Below are positions 1 through 7,631 of a stretch of 64,000 bases of DNA, piece by piece (within the stretch, counting starts at the first letter, position 1; each line of letters begins with the position of its first letter). This stretch comes from Paenibacillus odorifer (GTDB lineage Bacteria; Bacillota; Bacilli; Paenibacillales; Paenibacillaceae). The notes beneath the pieces were generated by a model, which ran no database searches, was not told where the DNA came from, and saw only the letters and a list, made by a program, of their open reading frames with translations. A program made the position numbers and the translations under genes. The DNA is taken from NCBI RefSeq assembly GCF_000758725.1, contig NZ_CP009428.1:5146001-5210000 (forward strand), given 5' to 3'.

Positions 1-414
1 GTGATACATCAGCGCATTTACTAAGGTGCCTGACGGATGTCCCGCAGCTGGATGCACAACCATGCCCCGGGGTTTATTAATCACAATGACATCGCTGTCT
101 TCATATACAACTTCAAGAGGAATGTTCTCCGCGATCAAATCCGTTACTTCTGCTTCAGGGACAACAACGCTAACCACGTCGCCTTCCGATAGCTTATAGT
201 TGGCTTTCACTGGCTTGCCATTAACCGTAACGTTACCGCCGCTGATCCATAGCTGCACCTGAGAACGGGAAATTTCTTCTTCCCATGATTCCGTAATATA
301 TTTATCGATTCGCTCCCGCGCGTTCTCTGCCGAAACGGTCCATTCCGTGACGTCCCTCTCTTCTTCGCTCGTAGATGCCGCTTGGTGATTGACGTCTTTA
401 TTCAAATCATTCAT
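1..414 (-). CDS. RluD-type 23S rRNA pseudouridine synthase, 5' part only
   Basis: This is the N-terminal 138 codons of an RluA/RluD-family pseudouridine synthase; the gene runs off the left edge, so the catalytic Asp motif is outside the window. An S4 RNA-binding domain occupies roughly residues 20-80 (SRSQVQLWISGGNVTVNG region). It is followed by the start of the synthase fold, ending in VINKPRGMVVHPAAGHPSGT, which is typical just before the active site. These enzymes isomerise uridines in the large-subunit rRNA. The ATG at 414 overlaps the lspA stop by 8 nt (ATGAATGA), so it is probably translationally coupled to lspA, an arrangement also found in Bacillus. Which uridines it modifies cannot be told from this fragment. 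Confidence 0.93.
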   Translation of the reverse strand, partial: MNDLNKDVNHQAASTSEEERDVTEWTVSAENARERIDKYITESWEEEISRSQVQLWISGGNVTVNGKPVKANYKLSEGDVVSVVVPEAEVTDLIAENIPLEVVYEDSDVIVINKPRGMVVHPAAGHPSGTLVNALMYH

Positions 415-919
415 TCCCTTCTCTTACTTCCTTTGCTTCTTTTACTTCTTTTATTTCCGTAATTTCTTCGCCGTTCTTAAGGTCACGAAAAGAATCCAGA
501 AGAATCAATCCAACCCCAATGACGATACAAGAATCCGCCACATTAAAAATCGGGAAGCTATAGCTCCCAAAATTGAACAGAAGGAAATCAACAACCTCAC
601 CATTGATTATCCGGTCCAGGAAGTTACCGATAGCTCCACCCAGTACAAGCCCTAGGGCAACAGATAACAGCTTCCGCGAGTGTCTAGTCTTGTTCAAATA
701 CCAAACGATACCACTAACCACTACAACCGTAACTAGAAAGAAGAACCATTGCTGACCTTCGAGAATCCCAAAAGCAGCCCCGCGATTGCGATGAGAGGTA
801 ATCAGGAAAAAATCTCCGATAACAGAAATCTGTTCTCCAATCTCCAGACGTGTAGCAATGAGATACTTTGTCCCTTGATCCACCAAAAATACAATAAGAG
901 CAATCAAATAGTACACCAC
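407..919 (-). CDS. lspA: Lipoprotein signal peptidase (signal peptidase II)
   Basis: LspA cleaves the signal peptide of diacylated prolipoproteins in the cytoplasmic membrane; in this window OppA and the YhcN/YlaJ-like protein would be substrates. The product is about 170 residues with four hydrophobic segments. Conserved blocks are VDQGTKYL, ITSHRNRGAAFGIL, GAIGNFLDRI and FNVADS, the last two carrying the catalytic aspartates. The frame is open up to 1027, but the GTG at 919 aligns with the B. subtilis N-terminus (the V-V-Y-Y segment) and has ACGGAG 11 nt upstream; a GTG at 931 is the alternative. The C-terminus ends in a charged E/K-rich tail. It is followed directly by the overlapping rluD-type gene. 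Confidence 0.94.
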   Translation of the reverse strand: MVYYLIALIVFLVDQGTKYLIATRLEIGEQISVIGDFFLITSHRNRGAAFGILEGQQWFFFLVTVVVVSGIVWYLNKTRHSRKLLSVALGLVLGGAIGNFLDRIINGEVVDFLLFNFGSYSFPIFNVADSCIVIGVGLILLDSFRDLKNGEEITEIKEVKEAKEVREGNE

Positions 920-986
920 AGAAGTTGTCACTCCGTTCTTATTTTTCCCGCTAAATGCGGTACGAATACTGTTTAAAGACTTGTAT

Positions 987-1016
987 ATTGTAGCACAGCC
1001 CTTAAAGAATCGTCTA
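987..1016 (-). promoter_or_regulatory. Probable sigma-A promoter of lspA
   Basis: Reading on the minus strand, a -35-like TAGACG (1011-1016) lies 18 bp from TACAAT (987-992). The -10 is preceded by TG in the extended position (TGCTACAAT). It sits about 65 bp upstream of the preferred lspA start. The -35 is weak, so this is an inference. Confidence 0.4.
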
Positions 1017-1165
1017 TTGCGGGACATCCGCTAAGTTCAATCTTGGGGACTATTTTCCAGCGGTAAAATCCCTGCTCTCCGGTCAACCTAACAGAAGAAC
1101 CATCCGGTGTTATCCGGCAAGTCGGAATGATTCTTATAAAAGGTACAGAAAGGAGCTTTCTCATT

Positions 1166-1888
1166 ATGACGCACCTGACAGTACAGCAGCTCTCAGAGCT
1201 ACGTGCACGATTGGAAAAAGATCGGAATACGATTCAGCGCAGGCTTCAGAATAATGAACATTACGGCTTAGATGAATCCATGCGGGATGGTTCCGGAGAA
1301 CTTTCCGAGAATGACAACCATCCAGGAGATGCAGCCACCGATTTGTATAATCGCTCCATGGACATTTCACTGTTAGAACGGGACGAGCATGAGCTGGACG
1401 ATATTGAAGCTGCTTTATCCGCTATGGATAATGGCACTTATGGGATATGCAAGGCTAGTGGTGAGCCGATCCCTTTTGAACGTTTATCTGCCATCCCTTC
1501 CACACTTTATTGTAAAGAGCACAACCCGCGGCAAAACGCACCTTTCACTCGTCCAGTGGAAGAGGAGCTGTTATCTCCACCTTTTGGACGCACCAGTCTG
1601 GATGAGCGCGACGATCAAAACGGTTTTGACGGCGAGGATGCCTGGCAGATTGTTGAAAGCTGGGGTACCTCGAATTCTCCCGCCATGGCGGAGGGCAACA
1701 ATATTGATTCTTATAATGATATGGAGATTGAAGCCGATGAGCTGGAAGGCTGCGTAGAGCCTTGGGAGAACTTTATCGCCACTGATATCACGGGCAACAA
1801 TCTGATTGTAGTGCCGGGACGGAGCTACCAGCGTTATTTGGACAGTGACGAGGCAACCCATAGTCTTGATCCTCTCGAGGAAGACTAA
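1166..1888 (+). CDS. yteA: YteA-family sporulation protein (TraR/DksA-like)
   Basis: A protein of about 240 residues related to the DksA/TraR zinc-finger superfamily and to YteA, annotated as a sporulation protein of unknown role. The N-terminal half is helical (QQLSELRARLEKDRNTIQRRL). The conserved block DGSGELSENDNHPGDAATDLY follows, then the finger region GICKASGEPIPFERL...LYCKEHN. The finger is degenerate: the expected CxxC pairs read C-K-A-S and C-K-E-H, so zinc binding by four cysteines is not possible. The acidic C-terminus contains DITGNNLIVVPGRSYQRY. The start was chosen at ATG 1166 because AGGAG lies 10 nt upstream. It is alone on the plus strand, divergent from lspA and convergent with the DUF5665 gene. 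Confidence 0.85.
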   Translation: MTHLTVQQLSELRARLEKDRNTIQRRLQNNEHYGLDESMRDGSGELSENDNHPGDAATDLYNRSMDISLLERDEHELDDIEAALSAMDNGTYGICKASGEPIPFERLSAIPSTLYCKEHNPRQNAPFTRPVEEELLSPPFGRTSLDERDDQNGFDGEDAWQIVESWGTSNSPAMAEGNNIDSYNDMEIEADELEGCVEPWENFIATDITGNNLIVVPGRSYQRYLDSDEATHSLDPLEED

Positions 1889-1917
1889 ACACAGATGTCC
1901 CATACACAAAATCATTT

Positions 1918-1962
1918 AAACGGCGTACTGTTCCAGTTTTAAGGAATGGTTCGCTGTTTTTA
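1918..1962 (+). terminator. Rho-independent terminator of yteA
   Basis: A long stem with arms beginning AAACGGCG and ending CGCTGTTT, closed by TTCC/GGAA around the loop AGTTTTAA, is followed by a T5 run on the plus strand. It sits 30 nt after the yteA stop and just before the convergent DUF5665 stop. Confidence 0.8.
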
Positions 1963-1980
1963 ATCTTAACGTTTCGATGA

Positions 1981-2430
1981 CTATTTGAATTCTAGCTGAC
2001 GCTGTACGATCCGCACAATATCCGCAATATAATCCCCAATGATCGGTAGATTGAGCGCGCCTAGTCCCTGAAGGATATAAATAATCGTTGCCGCAAAAAA
2101 AGTAAAACCCAGTGCAATCCCAACTCCCCGAGCTGCTCCAAATAAAATATTTCTCCAAATCAACCGCCAAGGTGAATATAGTAGATCCGTATATTGATAA
2201 ATTCGGGATTTTTCCAAAATATGAGCCCACTCAAAGGTCAATCGGTACATCGTATTCATTTTTTCTTCCAGCGGAATATCCTCGGGATTACGCGGATCTG
2301 CTGTTAGATACTCAGGATTAACTTCAGGAAAAGCCTTATTCTCCTTTTCCTTGTCTGGGTTATTCTTATTGCCGGATGTCTTAATGGAGATTCTCCTCTT
2401 GTTTCCCTCCACAGCTACGGCTCCTCTCAT
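1981..2430 (-). CDS. DUF5665 membrane-associated protein
   Basis: A protein of about 149 residues matching the DUF5665 pattern from memory; no function is known. The first ~60 residues are charged and low in complexity (K/N/E/P-rich). The middle, with EEKMNTMYRLTFEWAHILEKS, looks helical. The conserved hydrophobic C-terminal part GAARGVGIALGFTFFAATII probably forms one membrane hairpin or helix, followed by an amphipathic tail (IADIVRIVQRQLEFK). The ATG at 2430 was preferred over an upstream start because AAGGAAAG lies at good spacing. It follows ileS in the same direction after 176 bp containing hairpins, so co-transcription is possible but unproven. Confidence 0.75.
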   Translation of the reverse strand: MRGAVAVEGNKRRISIKTSGNKNNPDKEKENKAFPEVNPEYLTADPRNPEDIPLEEKMNTMYRLTFEWAHILEKSRIYQYTDLLYSPWRLIWRNILFGAARGVGIALGFTFFAATIIYILQGLGALNLPIIGDYIADIVRIVQRQLEFK

Positions 2431-2512
2431 ATGTCTTTCCTTCGCTACAAAGTAAACGAGCCCGGCCAAAGAGAATTCATCTCCTTAAGCTCGGGACTCG
2501 TTAGTTTTGCGC

Positions 2513-2559
2513 CGAAATATAAAGACTATATTTCCCGCATAAACGGAATATCTCCGTTT
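2513..2559 (-). terminator. Two adjacent hairpins after ileS, possible weak terminator
   Basis: Read on the minus strand, AAACGGA/TCCGTTT (2541-2559) is followed by GAAATATA/TATATTTC (2513-2536). Neither is followed by a strong T-run, so this may be a leaky terminator or a 3'-end stabiliser for the ileS mRNA. Confidence 0.35.
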
Positions 2560-2606
2560 ACACTTATGCCGCTAGTATATGCTGTTTTGGGACAGGTAAT
2601 GCAGAA

Positions 2607-5600
2607 TTATGCTTCGATATGGATACCGATTGATTTATCACCGACTTCTACCGTCTCAAAAGCATGTTCTCCATCAAAATCAACCGTAGTCACAAGTACA
2701 TTGTCTCGCAGTACATTGTCAAATGCTGTAACAGCTGCTTTTAGCTCATCGTCTAACTTCAAAGTGAGTGCGATCCGTTTCTCGATCGGCAGATCCAGAC
2801 GTTTACGGTAATCTTGAACCGCACGAATAATCTCACGAACCCAGCCTTCTTGTTCAAGCTCAGGCGTGATTTCGGTATTGAGCGCAACCGTAACTCCATA
2901 TCCGGAAGCTGCGGCGAAACCTGCTTTGGCTTGTTTTTCAACAAGCAGCTCTTCAGAAGTGATTACAAGCTCTTCACCTTCAGGTGTCGCAATCGCGATT
3001 GAGCCGTCTTGCACCGCTTTACGGGTAGAGTCACTATCCATAGCTTTCAGAAAGCCTTGCAGGAAGCCTACGTTTTTACCGTATTTTTTACCGGCAACCT
3101 TAAGATTCAGCTTGAGTGTGAAATCAACAAATCCGCTGTCACTGTTCTCCAGCACGATGTTCTTGATGTTGATCTCGTCTTTGATGATCTCTTCATACTC
3201 AGACAAATGGAAGTCACGGTTCATCGAAACGATCAGCTCGGACAGCGGTTGACGATTCTTAATGCCTGTTTCGTTACGTACGTTACGCGCCAGCTCAACG
3301 ATCTGTCTTGCACTTTCCATATCCTCTTCCAGCTCTTTATCGATCAAGTTCTCGTCAGCAACCGGGTAGTCTGCCAAATGCACACTTTCTCCGCCGCCAA
3401 GGTTCGTGAAGATATCTTCGGACAACATCGGTGTAAATGGAGCCATCAAAGTCGCTGTCGCCAAAAGCACATGAGTCAACGTACGGTAAGCATCCAATTT
3501 ATCTTCACCTAGACCACTACCCCAGAAGCGGTCACGGGAACGACGGATATACCAGTTGCTCAGCTCATCCACAAAGTTCTCAATCGCTCTAGACGTATTT
3601 ACGAAGTCATTTACCGCAAGTCCTTTATCCACCAAAAGAATCAAGCTGTTCAGACGGGACAGGATCCAGCGGTCCAGCTTATGTTTTGATACCTTAAAAG
3701 GATGATCGGCTGGGTCGTATCCATCGATGCCCGCATAAAGCGTTAAGAAGGCATGTGTATTCACCAGCGTATCCACTACTTTAGATTTTGTCTCACCTAC
3801 AAGACCACGCGAGAAACGTTTATTATTCCACGGTGCACTGTCGGACAAAATAGCCCAACGGAATGCATCCGTGCCGTAATCGTTCATGATTTCCCAAGGA
3901 TCAATAACATTGCCTTTGGATTTGGACATTTTTTGACCATTCTCATCGAGGATATGACCGTGAGCAATAACTGCTTTATATGGAGCTTTACCCTTAAACA
4001 AGGTGGATACTGCAAGCAAGCTGTAGAACCATCCGCGGGTCTGGTCGATCCCTTCACAGATCATATCTGCCGGGTACTGATCATTCAGCTTATCCTCGTT
4101 CTCAAATGGATAATGGCTTTGTGCAAAAGGCATTGAGCCACTGTCGAACCATACGTCGATCACTTCCGATGTACGAACCATCTCTGCACCTTCGCTAAAC
4201 GGACTGCGCAGCTTGATCTTATCCACGAAAGGTTTATGCAGCTCGATATCTTCAGGAACATCACCAATCGCCATCGCTCTTAGCTCTTCAATGCTGTGTG
4301 GTGCAAACTCTTTGCCCGTTTCTTGACATACCCAGACGTTGAGGGGTGTACCCCAATAACGGTTACGGCTGATATTCCAGTCAACCAGTTCATCCAAGAA
4401 CTTCCCGAAACGACCTTCACGTACATGCTCAGGGTACCAAGCCACACTGTTGTTGTTAGCAATCAGCTGATCTTTGATCGCTGTAGTGTTGATGAACCAG
4501 CTGTCTGTTGCGTAATACAAAAGTGGTGTATCACAACGCCAGCAGAACGGATAGCTATGCTCGTATTTCTCTTTACCGTAAAGCAATCCTTTTTCAGACA
4601 AAACCTTAATGATATCCAGATCGCAATCCTTAACAAAACGTCCCGCAAAATCAGAAACTACATCCGTATACTTACCGGAATTATCAACCACATTTACGAA
4701 GCTGATGCCATTCTCACGGCAAGTCTTGTAGTCATCTTCACCATGTGCTGGTGCCATGTGTACGATCCCTGTACCACTGGAATCTGTAACGAAAGAAGCA
4801 CCTACGATAACATTACTTTTCTCTGCCTTAATATATCCGAATGGAGGTGCGTAAGTTTTACCGATAAACTCGGAACCTTTATGTGTAGAAAGGACTGTGT
4901 GCTCGCCTTTCATTACTTCTTCGACCAAGTTTTTAGCAACGATGTACACACCATCTTCTTGTTGCACACGTACATAATCCATGTCCGGGTTCATAGCTAG
5001 CGCCATATGGGCTGGCAAGGTCCAAGGTGTTGTCGTCCAAGCCAATACGTAGTCTCCGCTGTCATCCAGCTTGAACTTCGCAGTTGCACTGAGATCCTTA
5101 ACGGTTTTGTAGCCTTGGGCAACTTCATGCGAGCTTAATGTAGTCTGGCAGCTCGGGCAATACGGGCTAACACGGTGTCCGCGGTAAAGCAACCCGTTCT
5201 CATGCACTGTAGCCAAGATGTTCCATACACTTTCGATATAGGTGTTATCCAAGGTTACGTAAGGATTATCTAGATCTGTCCAGTATCCAATCGCTTCTGT
5301 AAATTCACGCCATTGCTTCTCATAACCGAAGACGCTGTCTTTACATTCCTGGATGAATTTTTCTACGCCATATTCCTCAATCTCTTGTTTACCGGAGATG
5401 CCAAGCTTCTTTTGTACGCCTAGTTCTACTGGCAGACCGTGTGTATCCCAGCCTGCTTTACGTACTACGCGGTAACCTTTCATTGTCTGGTAACGACCGA
5501 TGAAATCCTTGATTACCCGTCCCAGCACGTGTCCGATATGCGGCGCACCGTTTGCTGTTGGCGGACCTTCATAGAATACATAGTTTGGACGTCCCTCACG

Positions 5601-5699
5601 GTTCTCCATGGACTTGCGGAACGTATTCTCTTCGTTCCATTTCTTCAATATGCGGACATCTCTTGCCCGCGCCTTTTCTCTGACATCTACTTTTTGCAT
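2607..5699 (-). CDS. ileS: Isoleucyl-tRNA synthetase, IleS2 type
   Basis: It charges tRNA-Ile with isoleucine. The product is about 1030 residues. The HIGH motif is at residues 54-57 (APHIGH) and KMSKS lies in GQKMSKSKGN; between them are the CP1 editing domain (GWDTHGLPVE, YPFCWRCDTPLLYY) and the anticodon-binding region. Length, the DWNISRNRYWGTPLNVWVC block and the lack of the C-terminal zinc-finger domain fit the IleS2 (eukaryote-like) subtype rather than the ~920-residue IleS1; IleS2 enzymes as a family tolerate mupirocin. The ATG at 5699 was chosen because AAAGGA lies 11 nt upstream and the protein begins MQKVDVREKARARD. The frame stays open another 131 codons upstream through the repeat array, but those residues are repeat-derived. 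It is controlled by the upstream T-box. Confidence 0.97.
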   Translation of the reverse strand: MQKVDVREKARARDVRILKKWNEENTFRKSMENREGRPNYVFYEGPPTANGAPHIGHVLGRVIKDFIGRYQTMKGYRVVRKAGWDTHGLPVELGVQKKLGISGKQEIEEYGVEKFIQECKDSVFGYEKQWREFTEAIGYWTDLDNPYVTLDNTYIESVWNILATVHENGLLYRGHRVSPYCPSCQTTLSSHEVAQGYKTVKDLSATAKFKLDDSGDYVLAWTTTPWTLPAHMALAMNPDMDYVRVQQEDGVYIVAKNLVEEVMKGEHTVLSTHKGSEFIGKTYAPPFGYIKAEKSNVIVGASFVTDSSGTGIVHMAPAHGEDDYKTCRENGISFVNVVDNSGKYTDVVSDFAGRFVKDCDLDIIKVLSEKGLLYGKEKYEHSYPFCWRCDTPLLYYATDSWFINTTAIKDQLIANNNSVAWYPEHVREGRFGKFLDELVDWNISRNRYWGTPLNVWVCQETGKEFAPHSIEELRAMAIGDVPEDIELHKPFVDKIKLRSPFSEGAEMVRTSEVIDVWFDSGSMPFAQSHYPFENEDKLNDQYPADMICEGIDQTRGWFYSLLAVSTLFKGKAPYKAVIAHGHILDENGQKMSKSKGNVIDPWEIMNDYGTDAFRWAILSDSAPWNNKRFSRGLVGETKSKVVDTLVNTHAFLTLYAGIDGYDPADHPFKVSKHKLDRWILSRLNSLILLVDKGLAVNDFVNTSRAIENFVDELSNWYIRRSRDRFWGSGLGEDKLDAYRTLTHVLLATATLMAPFTPMLSEDIFTNLGGGESVHLADYPVADENLIDKELEEDMESARQIVELARNVRNETGIKNRQPLSELIVSMNRDFHLSEYEEIIKDEINIKNIVLENSDSGFVDFTLKLNLKVAGKKYGKNVGFLQGFLKAMDSDSTRKAVQDGSIAIATPEGEELVITSEELLVEKQAKAGFAAASGYGVTVALNTEITPELEQEGWVREIIRAVQDYRKRLDLPIEKRIALTLKLDDELKAAVTAFDNVLRDNVLVTTVDFDGEHAFETVEVGDKSIGIHIEA

Positions 5700-5749
5700 G
5701 TGATGGTCAATCCTTTCATGGATTAGTCTATAAAGCTCTTTTCGATCCT

Positions 5750-6221
5750 TGGGCGATCCTGCGCAGCAGCTGCCCCTTCTTTCCGGGCACCCGAGCTGCG
5801 ATCCCGTAGGGCAGCAATCGCTCGGGGGCTTCGGCGGCATTGCGCAGCAACCGCCCCTTCTTTCCGGGCACCCGAGCCGCGATCCCGTTAGGGCAGCAAT
5901 TGCTCGGGGCGCCAATGAGCGACCTTGCGCAGCTGGTCGCACACCGCTCTTGCCCTGGCTCCCGAGCCGCGATCCCGCAGGGCAGCAATCGCTCGGGGCG
6001 CCATTTCGCGACCTTGCGCAGCTGGTCGCACCGCTCTTGCCCTGGTACCCGAGCCGCGATCCCGTTAGGGCAGCAATTGCTCGGGGCGCCAATGAGCGAC
6101 CTTGCGCAGCTGGTCGCGCACCGCTCTTGCCCTGGCTCCCGAGCCGCGTTCCCGCAGGGCAGCAATCGCTCGGGGCGCCAATGAGCGACCTTGCGCAGCT
6201 GGTCGCTCACCGCTCTTGCCG
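5750..6221. repeat. Five degenerate ~81-90 bp GC-rich tandem repeats in the ileS leader
   Basis: Five copies of the motif CCCGAGC-tGCGaTCCCG, continuing to AGGGCAGCAAT-GCTCGGGG, start at 5790, 5871, 5961, 6048 and 6138. Each can fold, because CCCGAGC..GCGAT faces ATCGC..TCGGGG. Four units also carry the 22-bp inverted repeat GCGACC-N10-GGTCGC at 5919, 6008, 6096 and 6185 (spacing 89, 88, 89). The array lies between the T-box terminator and the ileS ribosome-binding site, so it would be transcribed as highly structured 5' leader RNA. Several frames on both strands are open across it, but their products are the same repeat in different readings and look non-coding. Its origin is unknown; it could be an intergenic repeat family that expanded in place. 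Confidence 0.85.
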
Positions 6222-6341
6222 TAAAGGCCCCGCAGGCGAATCCGCCAGGGGAGCCTAAGAAGGGCCGCTCCTTCAGCCACATGATTCCGTTCGTTTCCAC
6301 CACCGTACCTATTTGCACGAGGCTTTACTTTGCGGGTGTCC

Positions 6342-6403
6342 AGAGGGCGGCAGCCCTTGGGGTCCCCCTTAGAAAGGGGGATTTAGGGGGATGGCCGCCC
6401 CGG
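6342..6403. repeat. Large imperfect palindrome with G/C runs
   Basis: Outer arms GGGCGG (6345-6350) and CCGCCC (6395-6400) enclose an inner stem, read on the minus strand as CCCCCTT-TCT-AAGGGGG, plus a second G5 run. It lies directly downstream of the T-box terminator within the ileS leader. Its shape resembles a dispersed bacterial palindromic element, but only one copy is present in this window. Confidence 0.55.
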
Positions 6404-6404
6404 A

Positions 6405-6725
6405 ACAACAAAATAAGCGTCATCCCACCCCCAAAGGGGCGAGACGACGCTCGCGATACCACCCTAATTCTGCGCATGAGCACATCCTTAAGGGGAGTGT
6501 ATTCAGCACAATCTCAGTCCTGCGCGTAAATCTTGTGCACAGGTCCGGTGTAACGTCCGGCAGACGGTTAAGCTTACGCACGATCAACGCTTCAGCTTAA
6601 CTTCTAGGGGAAGATCTTCCGGCAGGGCTCGAACAATCGGCTCGCAGCAATCGCCGACTCTCTGGAGAACGTTACCTTGTCGTACTTGTCCCGTCATCGA
6701 ATACATATAAACATTATACAGATAT
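6405..6725 (-). ncRNA. T-box riboswitch (tRNA-Ile sensing leader)
   Basis: On the minus strand the leader contains the canonical T-box sequence AGGGTGGTATCGCG (6453-6466), which in this class pairs with the tRNA NCCA end. The stem I signature CCAGAGAGTCGG is at about 6652-6663. A GTTAAGC...GCTTAAC stem and a GGACGTTAC block follow. An ATC triplet at 6613-6615, in the 3' part of stem I, is the likely isoleucine specifier codon. The terminator is a long stem from 6451 to 6416 (AGCGTC ... GACGCT, with G-T wobbles) followed by TATTTTGTTG. By established T-box biology, uncharged tRNA-Ile would favour the antiterminator and switch ileS on. The specifier assignment is inferred; the T-box itself is clear. 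Confidence 0.92.
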
Positions 6726-6731
6726 GTTCTA

Positions 6732-6760
6732 TTTATAGACTTTTTGAATCTAAATGTCAA
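6732..6760 (-). promoter_or_regulatory. Sigma-A promoter of the ileS T-box leader
   Basis: A perfect -35 TTGACA (6755-6760 on the minus strand) is separated by 17 bp from TATAAA (6732-6737). Transcription would start near 6725, at the beginning of the T-box leader. It lies between the divIVA terminator and the riboswitch. Confidence 0.85.
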
Positions 6761-6832
6761 CAGCCATTCGCCCAATCTAGCTATTAAGGACGTACTTGCG
6801 CATGGAGTTCACTTTATTATGGTCTATTTTAT

Positions 6833-6869
6833 CGGAAAATAAAAATAGAGGGAATAGCTCCCTCTATTT
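6833..6869 (-). terminator. Rho-independent terminator of divIVA
   Basis: On the minus strand a perfect 11-bp stem (AAATAGAGGGA / TCCCTCTATTT) with a 5-nt loop is followed by a T-rich tract. It lies 23 nt beyond the divIVA stop. Confidence 0.9.
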
Positions 6870-6891
6870 AGCCAATTATCGTCTGAAACCT

Positions 6892-7404
6892 TTAGATGCG
6901 ATGAAGAACATCATCCTTGAAGGCTACGTTCTCGCTCGCCTCACGACTCTCTAAGGCATTCCAGTCATCCTGTGATAACAGCTCCAGCTGAGCTTCCACT
7001 AATGTCCGGAAACGAGTGCGATAGATCGAAGCTTGCTTACGCAATTCTTCAGTCTCAATAGCAACCTTACGGGATTTGGATAACGCTTCGTTAATAATCC
7101 GATCGGCGTTTTTCTCCGCTTCCTTGATAATGAGCTGGGATTCCTTCTTGGAGTTGTTCTTCACATCATCCGCCGCTTCCTGAGCGACTAAGATCGTCTT
7201 TGATAAACTTTCTTCAATATTCACAAAATGATCCAGACGCTCTTGAATAGACAAAAGCTGATTCTGCAGTTCCTTGTTCTCACGGATGACGCTTTCGTAA
7301 TCCTTGATCACTTGATCTAGAAATTCGTTGACCTCGTCCTCATCATAACCGCGAAGTCTCCGAGAAAACTCCTTGTTATGTATATCGAGCGGTGTTAATG
7401 GCAT
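6892..7404 (-). CDS. divIVA: Septum/pole-associated protein DivIVA
   Basis: DivIVA binds curved membrane at septa and poles, where it recruits the Min system and, in sporulation, helps anchor the chromosome. The product is about 170 residues. The lipid-binding N-terminal motif MPLTPLDIHNKEFSRRLRGY is followed by DEDEVNEFLDQVIKDYE and a long coiled coil (about residues 30-150) rich in E, K and L. The ATG at 7404 has AGGAGG 8 nt upstream; a GTG 9 nt earlier overlaps that ribosome-binding site and was rejected. It closes the ylm cluster and has its own terminator. Length agrees with the Bacillus protein. Confidence 0.95.
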   Translation of the reverse strand: MPLTPLDIHNKEFSRRLRGYDEDEVNEFLDQVIKDYESVIRENKELQNQLLSIQERLDHFVNIEESLSKTILVAQEAADDVKNNSKKESQLIIKEAEKNADRIINEALSKSRKVAIETEELRKQASIYRTRFRTLVEAQLELLSQDDWNALESREASENVAFKDDVLHRI

Positions 7405-7631
7405 GCTGTGCACCTCCTAGAAATTTCGGACCTTCTTTATCTCTAAATCGCAACTAAGCGGCAGACAAAGAAGAAAGACTGTACTTCAAGTAAAGGCAGA
7501 AGGTGTTTCTGTGTTCCGCCTGCCATTTATGGTCCGCCTCTTCTTTAAAGTATCGGCGTCCAGCTTTAAAAATGTTTGATTCCCTCGAAATAATCAATTT
7601 CGACAAGTAAGACCGTATTCCTGCAAGGGAT

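Noticed and set aside
5700..6092. 131-codon N-terminal extension of IleS
   Set aside because: The frame is open upstream, but the residues come from the repeat array, and the ATG at 5699 has a good ribosome-binding site and the conserved N-terminus.
5750..6221. CRISPR array
   Set aside because: Units are about 81-90 bp, nearly identical throughout, without unique spacers, and no cas genes are present.
5749..6318. Repeat-rich open frames on both strands upstream of ileS
   Set aside because: They are readings of the GC-rich array in other frames; no ribosome-binding site or homology, and their repeats mirror the DNA period.
7599..7605. Perfect Spo0A box (TTCGACA) between ylmH and divIVA
   Set aside because: A single 7-bp match is expected several times in 64 kb; no matching promoter layout was found.
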